The position numbers and the translations under genes were made by a program. Shown piece by piece: positions 1 through 7,298 of a stretch of DNA of 30,736 nt. The notes beneath the pieces were generated by a model, which did no database searches, had not been told where the DNA came from, and worked only from the letters and a program-made list of their open reading frames with translations. Origin of the DNA: a virus; the IMG/VR virus record IMGVR_UViG_3300032087_004854, positions 1-30,736 of that record; one strand, given 5' to 3'. Every line of letters starts with the position of its first letter. Positions within the stretch are counted from its first letter, which is position 1.

Positions 1-351
1 ATTAAGTGCTTCTATAAAAGGATTTCCTATGTAGACTGTATCTGGTAAACCGTATAATAAAATTCCACTATGAATCCATCTACGAAAATCATTTAATACA
101 AATGGATTCATATTATTTTGACATATATGGGAATACCCTATAAAGTGTCTTAAAATATCGGGTTTATAATTTTTGCCATGAATAAAAAAGATATCATCAC
201 ACTGAGCTTCTTTCATTTTATCAACCGTATGTTCAATAACTGGTTTATAAAAATCATAGCCGAGTAAAGGTAACATTTCTTTACTAAATGGTAAATTTAA
301 TCGAGTTCCGTTTCCTCCTACAGGAATGCAACCATATATTTTATTTTTCAT
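1..351 (-). CDS. Sugar-phosphate nucleotidyltransferase, N-terminal part (cut by window edge)
   Basis: The reading frame opens with ATG at 351 and runs off the left edge without a stop, giving 117 residues. Near the N terminus it reads IPVGGNGTRLNLPFSKEMLPL-like sequence; the GGNGTRL...P.SKEMLPL pattern is the nucleotide-binding signature of the glucose-1-phosphate thymidylyl/uridylyl/cytidylyltransferase family, which joins NTP and a sugar phosphate to make an NDP-sugar. The gene is the last visible member of a long minus-strand operon. Its ATG overlaps the TGA of the upstream oxygenase gene (ATGA, 348-351), so translation is probably coupled. The sugar and base cannot be told from this fragment. 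It suggests that the operon ends in, or feeds into, activated-sugar synthesis. Confidence 0.75.
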   Translation of the reverse strand, partial: MKNKIYGCIPVGGNGTRLNLPFSKEMLPLLGYDFYKPVIEHTVDKMKEAQCDDIFFIHGKNYKPDILRHFIGYSHICQNNMNPFVLNDFRRWIHSGILLYGLPDTVYIGNPFIEALN

Positions 352-1055
352 ATTAATTTTATTTGCGAACAGTTATCGTTTTCTAAAATATATTTAATAG
401 CTAAACACACATCATAATCATTTGCTTTATTATAATATATTTTTTTATCTCCAACTGATATTCCACCTTCAATATAGTTAATTTCTAATCCGTCTCCACT
501 TGGATTAAAATAATCATCAATACATTTATTATTAGTATTATTTTTAATCGGATAAACTTGAATCCAAGGTAAAGCTAACGTTCCTTCATCATTGAGTTGT
601 TTCATTTCATTATAGCTTTTATCAAAATGAAACAACAAATTAAATCTGCCTTCATCAGTATGATTGATTCCATTATGAATAGTTTTAGCATTTGTAATTA
701 CTGGTCCATCATAATAATAATCAATTTCTATATCATTTTTTTTAAATCTAATTAAATGTTCTTTATCATCTATTGGAAGTATAAGCGTGCAGCCTCTAGT
801 GTAATCGCTATGATATCCAGTTTCAGCACCTGGTGGAACGTAACTAAAACTATAAGTTGAGCTTTCTTTTAAAAATGCTTTTATTCTCCAGGCTTCTAAA
901 TTGATCGGAAACAAAATATCTTTAAACTCAGAAAAATATTTACCACCCTTTATACTATAACTAGGCCATGTTTCAATAGATGACACATAGTCGTTTAACA
1001 ATTTTTTATTGTATTTAATCTTTACTGGACTAATGTAATCGTCAGTATTAATCAT
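348..1055 (-). CDS. 2-oxoglutarate/Fe(II)-dependent oxygenase (1 of 5)
   Basis: The protein has 235 residues. The double-stranded beta-helix oxygenase signature is visible: His82-x-Asp84 (YHSDYTRG), distal His127 (NAKTIHNG) and Arg137, which would bind the 2-oxoglutarate carboxylate ten residues after the distal His. Enzymes of this fold use O2 and 2-oxoglutarate to hydroxylate a protein, amino acid or small molecule. The substrate is not evident. The central part resembles aspartyl/asparaginyl beta-hydroxylase-like phage proteins, and a C-terminal extension of about 80 residues after the Arg is unassigned. The start overlaps the upstream SDR gene by 8 bases. Confidence 0.75.
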   Translation of the reverse strand: MINTDDYISPVKIKYNKKLLNDYVSSIETWPSYSIKGGKYFSEFKDILFPINLEAWRIKAFLKESSTYSFSYVPPGAETGYHSDYTRGCTLILPIDDKEHLIRFKKNDIEIDYYYDGPVITNAKTIHNGINHTDEGRFNLLFHFDKSYNEMKQLNDEGTLALPWIQVYPIKNNTNNKCIDDYFNPSGDGLEINYIEGGISVGDKKIYYNKANDYDVCLAIKYILENDNCSQIKLI

Positions 1056-1620
1056 ATCTATTTGCCGTTATAGTAATTTCTTCAATGCACATTTTTGATT
1101 CTGTAATGTATTTAATACATTCTGCTACTTCTTCTACTGTTAATTTCTTTTCTTCTGGGTGTAATCTATCAACATAAGGAGTATGCATATGACCAACACT
1201 AATATATGTGCATAAAATTCCTGGACTTACATTTGTTCTATTGTGATTAATAGTTTGACAAATATTTTCTAATGCTACCTTTTCGGCTCTATAACTTACG
1301 TATTTAATCCACGGCTGTTCAGTATTAATGTGATCAGTAATACTTCCAATTCCAATTAAATGACCAGTTTTTCCAGCCTCAAGCCAAGAAACATATATTT
1401 TATGCATCATTCTTGCTTGCACATATGCTAAATTACCAACTAAGGTGTGAGCATTTAATATAACGCCGTCATACTGATGAGTAAGTTCTACAAATTTATT
1501 TTGAATTTCCTCATCATTTATATCCCATCCATTACTTCTACTATAAAAATCACTATCTAGAACTTTTGCTATTCCAGACGCTAATCCAGTTTCTGGATTA
1601 CCTGTTGTTATAAACTGCAT
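1048..1620 (-). CDS. Short-chain dehydrogenase/reductase (SDR) family protein
   Basis: This 190-residue protein begins MQFITTGNPETGLASGIAK, a Rossmann dinucleotide-binding TGxxxGxxxG-type start. It then carries NAH in place of the family NAG motif, a central Ser in IGSITD and a YRAEK (YxxxK) catalytic pair. This is the classical SDR layout for an NAD(P)-dependent oxidoreductase or epimerase. It is shorter than the usual 240-260 residues, because the substrate-binding C-terminal part is reduced. It overlaps the oxygenase genes on both sides (23 and 8 bases), so it is probably part of the same pathway. The substrate is unknown. Confidence 0.75.
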   Translation of the reverse strand: MQFITTGNPETGLASGIAKVLDSDFYSRSNGWDINDEEIQNKFVELTHQYDGVILNAHTLVGNLAYVQARMMHKIYVSWLEAGKTGHLIGIGSITDHINTEQPWIKYVSYRAEKVALENICQTINHNRTNVSPGILCTYISVGHMHTPYVDRLHPEEKKLTVEEVAECIKYITESKMCIEEITITANRYD

Positions 1621-2239
1621 TTACTGCTTCCTTATTCGCTGTTATCATTTCACGGTATTTGCGAAACTCTTCATTTTCTTGGGGTGTTGTATCTACTACA
1701 TCGTCAGCATCAATAAAAAGTATATTTACTCTTGGAGCGGCAGTGCCATTTGTAGTGCTATGCAACACATGAGTATTAATCCAATATGCTTTGCCTGGTT
1801 TCAGGCTAAAAACAATTTCATCTTTTGGAAAAACAAAATAATCCAATGGTGGTATTGTGAAAACTGGTATTTGATATCTATCTTTAAAATTGTCACAGTG
1901 CGTAGGATAACAGTCACCTTCAGCTAATAACATAATTCGAACAGCTGCTGGATTAGGATGAATTTTATTTACACATTCTTTTATATATGGAATTTCTAAT
2001 TCTGGATTCCAATGCCATTTTGTGCCTTTGCGATTATCTTCTTCAACTATATCGCCGTTTGGATTATACCCAATACGGCCATGAGAAATCCAATCTTCGG
2101 GGTTTTTTGTATTATATTGTAACCACCACCATTTCTGCCGGCCTCCTAAACTTGGATTGTCACGTATTACTTTAAGAACTTCTTGTTTAAGCAAATCTAC
2201 ATCAAAATTAAAATTATATTCTTTATAGAGATGATCCAT
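1598..2239 (-). CDS. 2-oxoglutarate/Fe(II)-dependent oxygenase (2 of 5)
   Basis: The protein has 213 residues with an aspartyl/asparaginyl beta-hydroxylase-like core. Visible metal ligands are His114-x-Asp116 (YPTHCDNF) and His160 (THVLHSTTNG), and Arg170 (APRVNILF) is the likely 2-oxoglutarate ligand, ten residues after the His. The N-terminal 90 residues are rich in Trp and charged residues and are not recognised. The ATG at 2239 lies inside the preceding gene (17-base overlap). The target could be a protein side chain, a free amino acid or a lipid/glycan precursor; the sequence does not decide. Confidence 0.75.
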   Translation of the reverse strand: MDHLYKEYNFNFDVDLLKQEVLKVIRDNPSLGGRQKWWWLQYNTKNPEDWISHGRIGYNPNGDIVEEDNRKGTKWHWNPELEIPYIKECVNKIHPNPAAVRIMLLAEGDCYPTHCDNFKDRYQIPVFTIPPLDYFVFPKDEIVFSLKPGKAYWINTHVLHSTTNGTAAPRVNILFIDADDVVDTTPQENEEFRKYREMITANKEAVNAVYNNR

Positions 2240-2897
2240 TGAATTCCTCTGGTTTCATAAATGGTTTTAAATATTTATTCTCTTTTCCATGGGCGTAATC
2301 TAAAGCTGGATGCCTGTGTGGCATTACAGGATAATAATCAACTCGGCTGCTATGTGCCACGTGTGTCCATCCTCCTTCTCTTCCAATACAATATTTACTT
2401 GTTGAAATTAATTTACAATTTTCTTCAATACTCATATGGCTGCCTAATTCAATAGGATTATCAATATATTGAATTATTTCTTCACTTACATTTCTTGGTA
2501 AAGTATATGCATGTCCGTTATAAATTTCTTCTGGTCCAGTGGTATAATAGCACACATGATCTTGAGGATTTCTTTTAAATCGCGTAGGATAATATTCATG
2601 TCTTAAAATACATGGAATAGTTTGAATCTCGTCTTCTGTATAATTTGGTGCTCTAAGATCTTTAAGATTCTCTTTCCAAGATTTCTGAGGATCTATTTCT
2701 AAATGTATTGTTGGTTTTTTATGAACAATAAGCGGATACTGTGGTTCTTGAAAACATGTCAGTATTTCACACCATTTACTATAGTTCCTATCATTTAAAC
2801 ATAAATCTATATTTAATTCTTCTTTTTGATTTACTAATAGCCAACTTATATTTTGCCATAATCCACCGAGACCCATATAATCAAAATTAAAAAACAT
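2223..2897 (-). CDS. GT-B-like glycosyltransferase candidate
   Basis: This protein of 224 residues has a C-terminal block SIEENCKLISTSKYCIG followed by REGGWTHVAHSS. That pattern (a helix, then a Gly-rich turn and a conserved His before a helix) resembles the nucleotide-sugar binding end of GT-B glycosyltransferases such as the heptosyltransferase (GT9) family. The early GLGG turn fits the same fold. The ATG at 2897 is preferred over an upstream in-frame TTG at 2924 because it forms a TAATG overlap with the SET gene and has AAAGGG just upstream. The similarity is to a short motif only, so the assignment is tentative. Confidence 0.45.
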   Translation of the reverse strand: MFFNFDYMGLGGLWQNISWLLVNQKEELNIDLCLNDRNYSKWCEILTCFQEPQYPLIVHKKPTIHLEIDPQKSWKENLKDLRAPNYTEDEIQTIPCILRHEYYPTRFKRNPQDHVCYYTTGPEEIYNGHAYTLPRNVSEEIIQYIDNPIELGSHMSIEENCKLISTSKYCIGREGGWTHVAHSSRVDYYPVMPHRHPALDYAHGKENKYLKPFMKPEEFNGSSL

Positions 2898-3352
2898 TAC
2901 CCTTTGCATTTTTGAGCATACCAACTTAAAGGAAGATTTAGAAATTTATAATCTTGACCAGTTACTTTACCTCTACAACTCGACGCTCCACAATTACAAT
3001 TTGGAATAGGATCTTTTTTAGTCAACATGAATGTTCCATAATCTACTGTTAAATATTCATCAGCTTCGATATCTCTTAGAGCTCTAAATACTACTTGTCC
3101 ATCTATATAAACATTGGGTTCACAACTATGATTAATATAAGCTTGATATTCTGCACCTTCAGGCAAATCAATTACTAAATCTTTGTCAATCAGTAATCCT
3201 TTATACCACTTATGATTCGATAAATGTCGTGCTAATCCACCCACAACAAATATTATTTCATCTTTTTTTATTTTAGCCGTAGCTTTTCGACAAAGGCCAT
3301 GAACATTATGCTCTTTAACGACCGTATCTTTATTGATATGAAAAAAATTCAT
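2897..3352 (-). CDS. SET-domain protein methyltransferase
   Basis: This 151-residue protein carries the hallmark motifs of SET lysine methyltransferases: YINHSCEPN (residues 73-80), RDIEADEYLTVDYG (94-106) and a C-terminal CNCGASSCRG cluster (119-128) like the zinc-binding post-SET motif. It should transfer methyl groups from S-adenosylmethionine to lysine in a protein. The ATG at 3352 is chosen; an in-frame TTG at 3370 lies further inside the upstream gene. SET proteins are mainly eukaryotic and scattered in bacteria, so one in a phage operon of oxygenases is unusual. The target could be a host protein or a phage peptide made by the same operon. Confidence 0.85.
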   Translation of the reverse strand: MNFFHINKDTVVKEHNVHGLCRKATAKIKKDEIIFVVGGLARHLSNHKWYKGLLIDKDLVIDLPEGAEYQAYINHSCEPNVYIDGQVVFRALRDIEADEYLTVDYGTFMLTKKDPIPNCNCGASSCRGKVTGQDYKFLNLPLSWYAQKCKG

Positions 3353-4088
3353 TAAACTTTGGATCCTCAAAATTTGCCATAACTAATGCGTGATATCTTG
3401 TTTTACCTTTTTTATTATTTACTGCATGATTGTGCTGTGTATTAATTATCCATGCCTCATTAAATTTATAATATTCAATGTGATGTTTATAATCCATATA
3501 CACAATCATTGAGGTATCTTCGTTTGTGACTAGTGGTATATGCAAATAAGCATGCGTATATATTGGTTCATAGTAACAATGACTATGCCAATTTATTCTT
3601 TCGCTATCATCTACTTTACTAATTAATACTCTGTCGCACATTTCCCATGTTACAAACTTTTCGATTACAGATCTGATATATGGTAATTTTAAAGTGGTAT
3701 CAACCATATGTTCTGGTGGTACTCGACCATCTTTAATTAAATGAGATTTTCCTAATATCTCCATAAAATCCCAAGTTTCACCAAATCCAAAATCTGGATC
3801 TTCACACCAGTTTCTTAGAAATTTAGACGTCCAATAACTACTTGTTCCTTGGCCTCGTGTACCCTTTACGTCGTTATTATATCCGTTCCATTGACCATCA
3901 ATAGAATTTAATTCTGTTAATATTTTATCTTGATCTAAATTTAATTTATCGGCTAATTTATAGTGAGGAACATGCAATAGTTGTTTTGCTATAGGATGAA
4001 TAGCTCTATCGCTTGCACACCGAGGGTTGCAAGTCGAATCAAATGCAGGAGCATTTTCTACATCTTCAAGTCTCCAATGTAGATCCAT
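3330..4088 (-). CDS. Aspartyl/asparaginyl beta-hydroxylase-like 2OG oxygenase (3 of 5)
   Basis: The protein has 252 residues. The C-terminal half shows the oxygenase core: His168-x-His170 (NWHSHCYY), HAYLHIPL, then His221 (NTQHNHAVNN) and Arg231 ten residues later. The second residue of the first motif is His rather than the usual Asp, which is tolerated in beta-hydroxylase-type enzymes that bind iron with two histidines. The N-terminal 130 residues contain several Cys (20, 24) and a WNGY stretch and are not assigned. The gene overlaps both neighbours by 23 bases. Its size and extra N-terminal region set it apart from the other four oxygenases. Confidence 0.7.
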   Translation of the reverse strand: MDLHWRLEDVENAPAFDSTCNPRCASDRAIHPIAKQLLHVPHYKLADKLNLDQDKILTELNSIDGQWNGYNNDVKGTRGQGTSSYWTSKFLRNWCEDPDFGFGETWDFMEILGKSHLIKDGRVPPEHMVDTTLKLPYIRSVIEKFVTWEMCDRVLISKVDDSERINWHSHCYYEPIYTHAYLHIPLVTNEDTSMIVYMDYKHHIEYYKFNEAWIINTQHNHAVNNKKGKTRYHALVMANFEDPKFNEFFSYQ

Positions 4089-4395
4089 ATGATTTTACCT
4101 CTTTTATATCGCTTTGCCATAAATCATCAATAATACGTTTAATATGAGATCTTAAATCATTTAAAGGAGCTATTAAATAATCTCCATCATGAAAATTATT
4201 TCTTTTTTTCTCTTCTAAATTCCATAGTTGCTCATTGATAGATTTAAGTATATTAAAAAAATATTGTATATCCTTGTATTCTTCTAAATTATATTGCAAA
4301 ATTTCTTTATGAACATTTAATCCATGATCCATTTTAATTTGAAGTATAGTTGCTCTATCAACATATTCTCCAATACCAATTTCAACTTTAGGCAT
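4066..4395 (-). CDS. DUF6165-like protein
   Basis: This small protein of 109 residues is mostly alpha-helical. The order of motifs, an N-terminal GEYVDRATILQIKM followed later by LKSINEQLWNLEE, matches what I know of the DUF6165 family (xDRxTILxIK ... LxxxNxxLWxxEd). The family has no assigned reaction and is often found near glycan or glycosyltransferase genes. Here it lies between two oxygenase genes with overlaps of 8 and 23 bases. It is probably a helper or adaptor of the pathway rather than a catalyst; that is inference. Confidence 0.6.
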   Translation of the reverse strand: MPKVEIGIGEYVDRATILQIKMDHGLNVHKEILQYNLEEYKDIQYFFNILKSINEQLWNLEEKKRNNFHDGDYLIAPLNDLRSHIKRIIDDLWQSDIKEVKSYGSTLET

Positions 4396-4867
4396 CTACA
4401 CAACCTACTAAATGAATACGTGTTTCCCAACTTGCATTTACTGCAGTATGTCTTTGAACAGTATCAACCCAATAAACTGATCCATCTCCTTTTAATCGAT
4501 GCAGATTATCTTCTAATATAAAAAAACAATTGTCATTTGTAGCTAAAGGAATATGAATCCTAGGAGTAAAATCTCGATGATAAGAATAACATGTTTTAGA
4601 ATCTTGCACCATTATACGAGTTCTAAACATATTAAATTTTTCCATAATAGAATTAGTATATGGTATATTAAATAAAGGAATACGAAAAGCTTTTTCTTGA
4701 TCTCTCGGATGTATATTTTGATCGTGTGTAAATTCAGCAACTGCGCCTGTGCCGTAATACGGATCTTGATCTTTTGATATTCCTTGTAAACAAAGAGTTC
4801 CTTCAGGCAATGTTTTCAACTCTTCTTGTATTGTTTCTATGTTTACTTTATCTAAAAATTTTATCAT
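4388..4867 (-). CDS. 2-oxoglutarate/Fe(II)-dependent oxygenase (4 of 5), minimal
   Basis: At 159 residues this is the shortest of the five oxygenases and is close to a bare catalytic core. Ligands are His97-x-Asp99 (YSYHRDFTPR), His140 (VQRHTAVN) and Arg150, again with exactly ten residues from His to Arg. The stretch RIHIPLATNDNCFFI after the HxD is typical of the aspartyl/asparaginyl beta-hydroxylase-like family. It overlaps the DUF6165 gene by 8 bases and the upstream gene by 20. The substrate is unknown. Confidence 0.75.
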   Translation of the reverse strand: MIKFLDKVNIETIQEELKTLPEGTLCLQGISKDQDPYYGTGAVAEFTHDQNIHPRDQEKAFRIPLFNIPYTNSIMEKFNMFRTRIMVQDSKTCYSYHRDFTPRIHIPLATNDNCFFILEDNLHRLKGDGSVYWVDTVQRHTAVNASWETRIHLVGCVDA

Positions 4868-5336
4868 TGTTAATCCTTAATACATATTGCATTCCACCAT
4901 AATGTAATTGTTCATAAGTAATATTCCAATTGTATTTACTCATTTTTTGAAACGCTTTAAATAAATTAGGACTTTCTTCTCTCGACACCCATATATTTTT
5001 ATAGCCCATATCTAAACATTTTTCGGCCGATAAATCTAATGTTGTTGTTCCGCGTTTTAAATCAGCTTTCCATCCACCAAAATCATAATTTCTATCTCTC
5101 GTATGTCGTGACATAATTCTTATTGAACCATTGTATTCTGGTATTTCAACTGCAGCGCTATAATATACCATATTATCATAATTATCCCAACCCATTCTTG
5201 CAAACTTAGTATATTCAAATAAAGGATTTTTTAAATAATTATCTTCGTGTTTGTGGCCACGATTTTTTTCAAATAACTCATTTATATATGGAATATATTT
5301 TTCTATCTTATCCAGTTTCCAAATCATCTGTTCCAT
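4848..5336 (-). CDS. Unrecognised protein, possible GNAT-like acyltransferase
   Basis: I do not firmly recognise this 162-residue protein. It has an alternating strand/helix pattern, with central strands around residues 55-80 (VYYSAAVEIPEYNGSIRIM), a helix after TTTLDLSAEKCLDMGYKNIWVS and a final strand GMQYVLRI. That order is compatible with an N-acetyltransferase (GNAT) fold, but no clear acetyl-CoA loop is visible. The ATG at 5336 overlaps the upstream gene by 29 bases; an ATG at 5327 is also possible. Its position between two oxygenases implies a role in the same pathway. Confidence 0.5.
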   Translation of the reverse strand: MEQMIWKLDKIEKYIPYINELFEKNRGHKHEDNYLKNPLFEYTKFARMGWDNYDNMVYYSAAVEIPEYNGSIRIMSRHTRDRNYDFGGWKADLKRGTTTLDLSAEKCLDMGYKNIWVSREESPNLFKAFQKMSKYNWNITYEQLHYGGMQYVLRINNDKIFR

Positions 5337-5919
5337 CTAAGCTAAACATTAATGCAATTCGTGGTTTATTAGACATATTCATTACAGCATGTGGATATCC
5401 GATATTAAGAAAATACGCTTGACCGTTTTCTAAATTATAAGCTTCTAATTCACCATCGCGTCGAAATACATTGACCACATTTCTATCGCCATAAATTGGA
5501 CAAATGCAACGAACAGCATATGATACATCATAATCAACATGAAATGGAATCGCTTTACCGGGTGCTAGCTTAGTAATTCGTATACGACTTGCTGGTGCTT
5601 TTAATTGAGTTACAATTTCTTCAAAATAACTGTTAGTATAATCTTCTGTTGGAATATTATAAAGATGTTCTTCTTTACGACGCAATCTTTCTTTAATGCT
5701 TGCCGTGTGTGGTAAAATTTCACTTGGAGTTGTTAAATTGATTTGTTCGAAGTTATCATACACCTGACCTACTAGTTCCATATGATTATCACACAGCATA
5801 GGATTAGCTGTACGAACATCAGTAAATTTTGTTGCCAATTTATCTGTAGCTTTTTGTAATTTATCTAAATCAATATTTAGATTAAAATTTTTAACTGTCG
5901 GTAAATTTTGTTTTCTCAT
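5308..5919 (-). CDS. 2-oxoglutarate/Fe(II)-dependent oxygenase (5 of 5)
   Basis: The protein has 203 residues. The motifs are His127-x-Asp129 (IPFHVDYD), a strand region with RNVVNVF, then His177 (IGYPHAVMN) and Arg187 (KPRIALMF) ten residues on. The PGKAIPFHVD lead-in is typical of aspartyl/asparaginyl beta-hydroxylase-like proteins found in phages. The ATG at 5919 overlaps the TGA of the aminotransferase gene (ATGA), indicating translational coupling. Of the five oxygenases in this operon, it is the one nearest the aminotransferase and desaturase genes. Confidence 0.75.
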   Translation of the reverse strand: MRKQNLPTVKNFNLNIDLDKLQKATDKLATKFTDVRTANPMLCDNHMELVGQVYDNFEQINLTTPSEILPHTASIKERLRRKEEHLYNIPTEDYTNSYFEEIVTQLKAPASRIRITKLAPGKAIPFHVDYDVSYAVRCICPIYGDRNVVNVFRRDGELEAYNLENGQAYFLNIGYPHAVMNMSNKPRIALMFSLDGTDDLETG

Positions 5920-6683
5920 AGTTTATAAATTCCTGCTAGACAAATTCGCGCTTGTTTTCCTCTTTTAAACTTTTCATATTCATCATCTTCTGTTGTTGCT
6001 AACCAAACTGAATCACTTGGTTTAAAATCCATTTGTTTACAAATTTCTTTTTGCTGATCTTTTAATTTGTTCCAAATAAAATCAATATCAAAATTACTTA
6101 TAATAGTTTCTGCTATATCATGTGCATAATAATTATAATATTTTGCTGAGTGTATTAAACTATCTAATTTTTTATCAGGCCTTTTGGTAAAATACCAACC
6201 AGTTCTTACGTTACGAATACCAAATGGTTTCGATAAACTAAAGAAAATATGTTCAACATTTGAACCAATTTCTATTTTTTTTATCTTTGTACTTCCAACA
6301 TATGCTAAATCTAAAGCTAAAGAACCTGAATGTATTTTTGTAAAGTTTCCATCAATAGCACTAGGCCAACTTTGATATTTAATACACTCTTCGTACGGAT
6401 TACCTTTTGGACTAATCCATTGATAGTCGCCTTCATCCATATAGACAGATCTAGTTTCTTGGTGATACCACCAATCCAATCCTTGAGTAATTCCATTCAT
6501 AGGATAAACATTGTAGTTAGTTAAATCAATGATTGGTAATAACCATTCTTTAATATTAGTTTTATAAAGTTCTACGCTATCATAATCTGGATCAACAGTG
6601 TCAATAATTTGTTTAACTTCAGTTAATACTGGTGTTCTTATAGCTTTACTAAGATTTAATATGCTATCTTTTATGGTGGTCAT
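5916..6683 (-). CDS. Minimal fold-type-I PLP-dependent aminotransferase-like protein
   Basis: This 255-residue protein carries the class I/II aminotransferase signature around the PLP lysine: SLSKPFGIRNVRTGW, with Lys152 and a downstream Arg-x-x-x-Gly-Trp. An upstream NGITQGLDWW resembles the GSTEALD-type cofactor-loop helix, and LDLAYVG sits where the family has the Asp-x-x-Tyr cofactor contact. Usual aminotransferases are about 380-420 residues; this one stops soon after the large domain, so most of the C-terminal small domain is missing. The ATG at 6683 is preferred over a TTG at 6707 because GAAGGAAA lies just upstream. It overlaps the desaturase by 20 bases. It may transfer an amino group to a keto-sugar or keto-acid, or could be an inactive PLP-binding form. 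Confidence 0.65.
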   Translation of the reverse strand: MTTIKDSILNLSKAIRTPVLTEVKQIIDTVDPDYDSVELYKTNIKEWLLPIIDLTNYNVYPMNGITQGLDWWYHQETRSVYMDEGDYQWISPKGNPYEECIKYQSWPSAIDGNFTKIHSGSLALDLAYVGSTKIKKIEIGSNVEHIFFSLSKPFGIRNVRTGWYFTKRPDKKLDSLIHSAKYYNYYAHDIAETIISNFDIDFIWNKLKDQQKEICKQMDFKPSDSVWLATTEDDEYEKFKRGKQARICLAGIYKL

Positions 6684-7209
6684 AATGGTTTCCTTCAAAC
6701 GGAGCAAATAAATTAATCCACCATTTATTTACTGGTCCTTTTTTTGAATGTCCTAATAAATTTAGCATTCCATAAAACACATACGAATATATATATACTA
6801 ACAAAAAATGGTAAAAAAAGCCATAATATAATGCAATCATCCAAGTTACTACCATTGTCATTAAACCATACTTATGAAAAAACATTATTCTTGGATTTTG
6901 ATATAAATCTTTTACAAATTTTCGCGGGATATTTTTTATTCTCCAAGTTGAGAACAATATTTGATGCCATTTTTTATATAATGGACTATGAGGATCTTTA
7001 GGAGTATCTGAATATGCATGATGCATTCTATGAATTCCAGACCAACTTAATGCGGACTGACCTCCACATAATACACCGCAATAAAGCATAATACATTGTC
7101 CTATAGGAGATACTTTTATTTCACCATGTGAGAAACAACGATGATAGCCAAACGTAATACCTATAGAAGCTAAGATATAATATAAGATATAAGATTCAAT
7201 GAATACCAT
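6664..7209 (-). CDS. Acyl-lipid/acyl-CoA fatty acid desaturase (minimal)
   Basis: This membrane di-iron desaturase of the stearoyl-CoA (delta-9) type has 181 residues. All three histidine boxes are present: HRCFSH (23-28), HRMHH (60-64) and EGNHYDHHKR at the very C terminus, plus the extra GH of NLLGHSKKG. Hydrophobic segments lie near residues 3-20, 35-52 and around 110-150. It would insert a double bond into an acyl chain in the inner membrane. Typical bacterial forms exceed 250 residues; here the protein ends directly after the third box. The ATG at 7209 follows GGAGAA; an in-frame TTG at 7224 would place that Shine-Dalgarno sequence inside the gene. It is the first gene of the long operon. 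Confidence 0.85.
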   Translation of the reverse strand: MVFIESYILYYILASIGITFGYHRCFSHGEIKVSPIGQCIMLYCGVLCGGQSALSWSGIHRMHHAYSDTPKDPHSPLYKKWHQILFSTWRIKNIPRKFVKDLYQNPRIMFFHKYGLMTMVVTWMIALYYGFFYHFLLVYIYSYVFYGMLNLLGHSKKGPVNKWWINLFAPFEGNHYDHHKR

Positions 7210-7233
7210 AATACAATTCTCCAAAATAAAAAT

Positions 7234-7255
7234 AGAGGGCTAACCGTGGCCCTCT
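7234..7255 (-). terminator. Rho-independent terminator
   Basis: On the minus strand a perfect 7-bp stem AGAGGGC/GCCCTCT closes an 8-base loop and is followed at once by ATTTTTATTTT. It lies after the outer-membrane-like gene and directly before the desaturase Shine-Dalgarno sequence. It should end or attenuate transcription of the tmRNA/membrane-protein unit before the oxygenase operon. Confidence 0.75.
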
Positions 7256-7298
7256 GCGTGCTTATTACGTAGCAACCCGATTCATAATATTATATATA

